Shown here: positions 63,941 through 64,000 of the stretch, one piece after another | Layout: the number at the start of each line of letters is the position of its first letter | Numbering within the stretch: the first letter of the stretch is position 1 | NCBI GenBank assembly: GCA_002292285.1 | Contig: DBBP01000027.1 | Location: forward strand, 107,298 to 171,297 | Source of the DNA: Proteobacteria bacterium UBA981 | GTDB lineage: Bacteria > Pseudomonadota > Gammaproteobacteria > Ga0077536 | DNA: 64,000 bases | Direction: 5' to 3' | Made by a program: the position numbers and the translations under genes | Notes under the pieces: generated by a model | Seen by the model: only the letters and a program-made list of their open reading frames with translations | Told to the model about the DNA's origin: nothing | The model's database searches: none

Positions 63941-64000
63941 TGGTGGCTATGGGTGGACTCGAACCACCGACCCCAGCATTATGAGTGCTGTGCTCTAACC
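63941..64000 (-). tRNA. tRNA-Met (CAU), elongator type, 5' end outside the window
   Basis: Reading leftwards, the visible part has the D-arm end, an anticodon arm CAGCA-CTCATAA-TGCTG (anticodon CAT), variable loop GGGTC, T-arm GGTGG-TTCGAGT-CCACC, acceptor strand CATAGCC, discriminator A and encoded CCA (63941-63943). The acceptor and anticodon stems match elongator tRNA-Met more than initiator or tRNA-Ile2; the missing 5' end leaves some doubt. Confidence 0.9.

Noticed and set aside
1..64000. CRISPR arrays, insertion sequences, phage genes or rRNA
   Set aside because: No regularly spaced repeats, transposase or integrase genes, structural phage genes or rRNA sequence were seen.

Overview
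The window is gene-dense, moderately GC-rich bacterial chromosome with no prophage, insertion sequence or CRISPR array that I can see. It most likely comes from an aerobic, probably marine gammaproteobacterium. The support is Fur-, Zur- and PhoB-type operators of gammaproteobacterial form, outer-membrane porins, an OmpA lipoprotein, LPS-type glycosyltransferases and a DAB-type inorganic carbon system. No 16S rRNA gene is present, so the taxonomy is an inference.

Region 1 (1-4900): on the minus strand, a tungsten/molybdenum aldehyde ferredoxin oxidoreductase module (four-cluster ferredoxin, catalytic subunit, MoaD-like sulfur carrier) leads into a malonyl-CoA decarboxylase cut by the window edge. 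A rhodanese-fold protein without its catalytic cysteine lies divergently. Region 2 (4900-17800): accessory carbon metabolism, with an MFS carrier, thiolase, VOC protein, Crp/Fnr regulator, luciferase-like monooxygenase, an SDR translationally coupled to a carboxyltransferase, a sirtuin, an HtrA-like protein that has lost its catalytic triad, and an amidase. Region 3 (17800-27000): a divergent ZIP transporter/Zur pair around a Zur box, a second luciferase-like enzyme, a large orphan prepilin, a Rieske oxygenase, class I fructose-bisphosphate aldolase, a spermidine-synthase-like protein and a MATE exporter.

Region 4 (27000-35300): a peroxiredoxin whose peroxidatic cysteine codon is an in-frame TGA (candidate selenoprotein), a tail-anchored acidic protein, an alpha/beta hydrolase, an internally deleted alcohol dehydrogenase pseudogene, an FAD monooxygenase with a third luciferase-like enzyme, an SDR, and a small glycan cluster (GT9, DUF6165, FkbM). 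Region 5 (35500-44200): cell-envelope nutrient genes. ApbE is divergent from a porin plus an FMN-binding-domain protein across a Fur box, a TorF-type porin has a sigma-54-like promoter, a phosphate-selective porin lies behind a PhoB box, and an OmpA lipoprotein follows.

Region 6 (45185-59093) is the most striking. A SulP carrier, a beta-carbonic anhydrase and a cysteine-free ArsR regulator are read leftwards from a palindromic operator. A five-gene operon is read rightwards: NuoM-like, very long DabA-like (DUF2309), NuoL-like, NuoM-like, NuoM-like. This looks like an enlarged dissolved-inorganic-carbon uptake system with four antiporter-type subunits. No Rubisco or carboxysome gene is in the window. 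Region 7 (59223-64000): one AsmA-like gene split by an in-frame TAA, then an elongator tRNA-Met cut by the window end.
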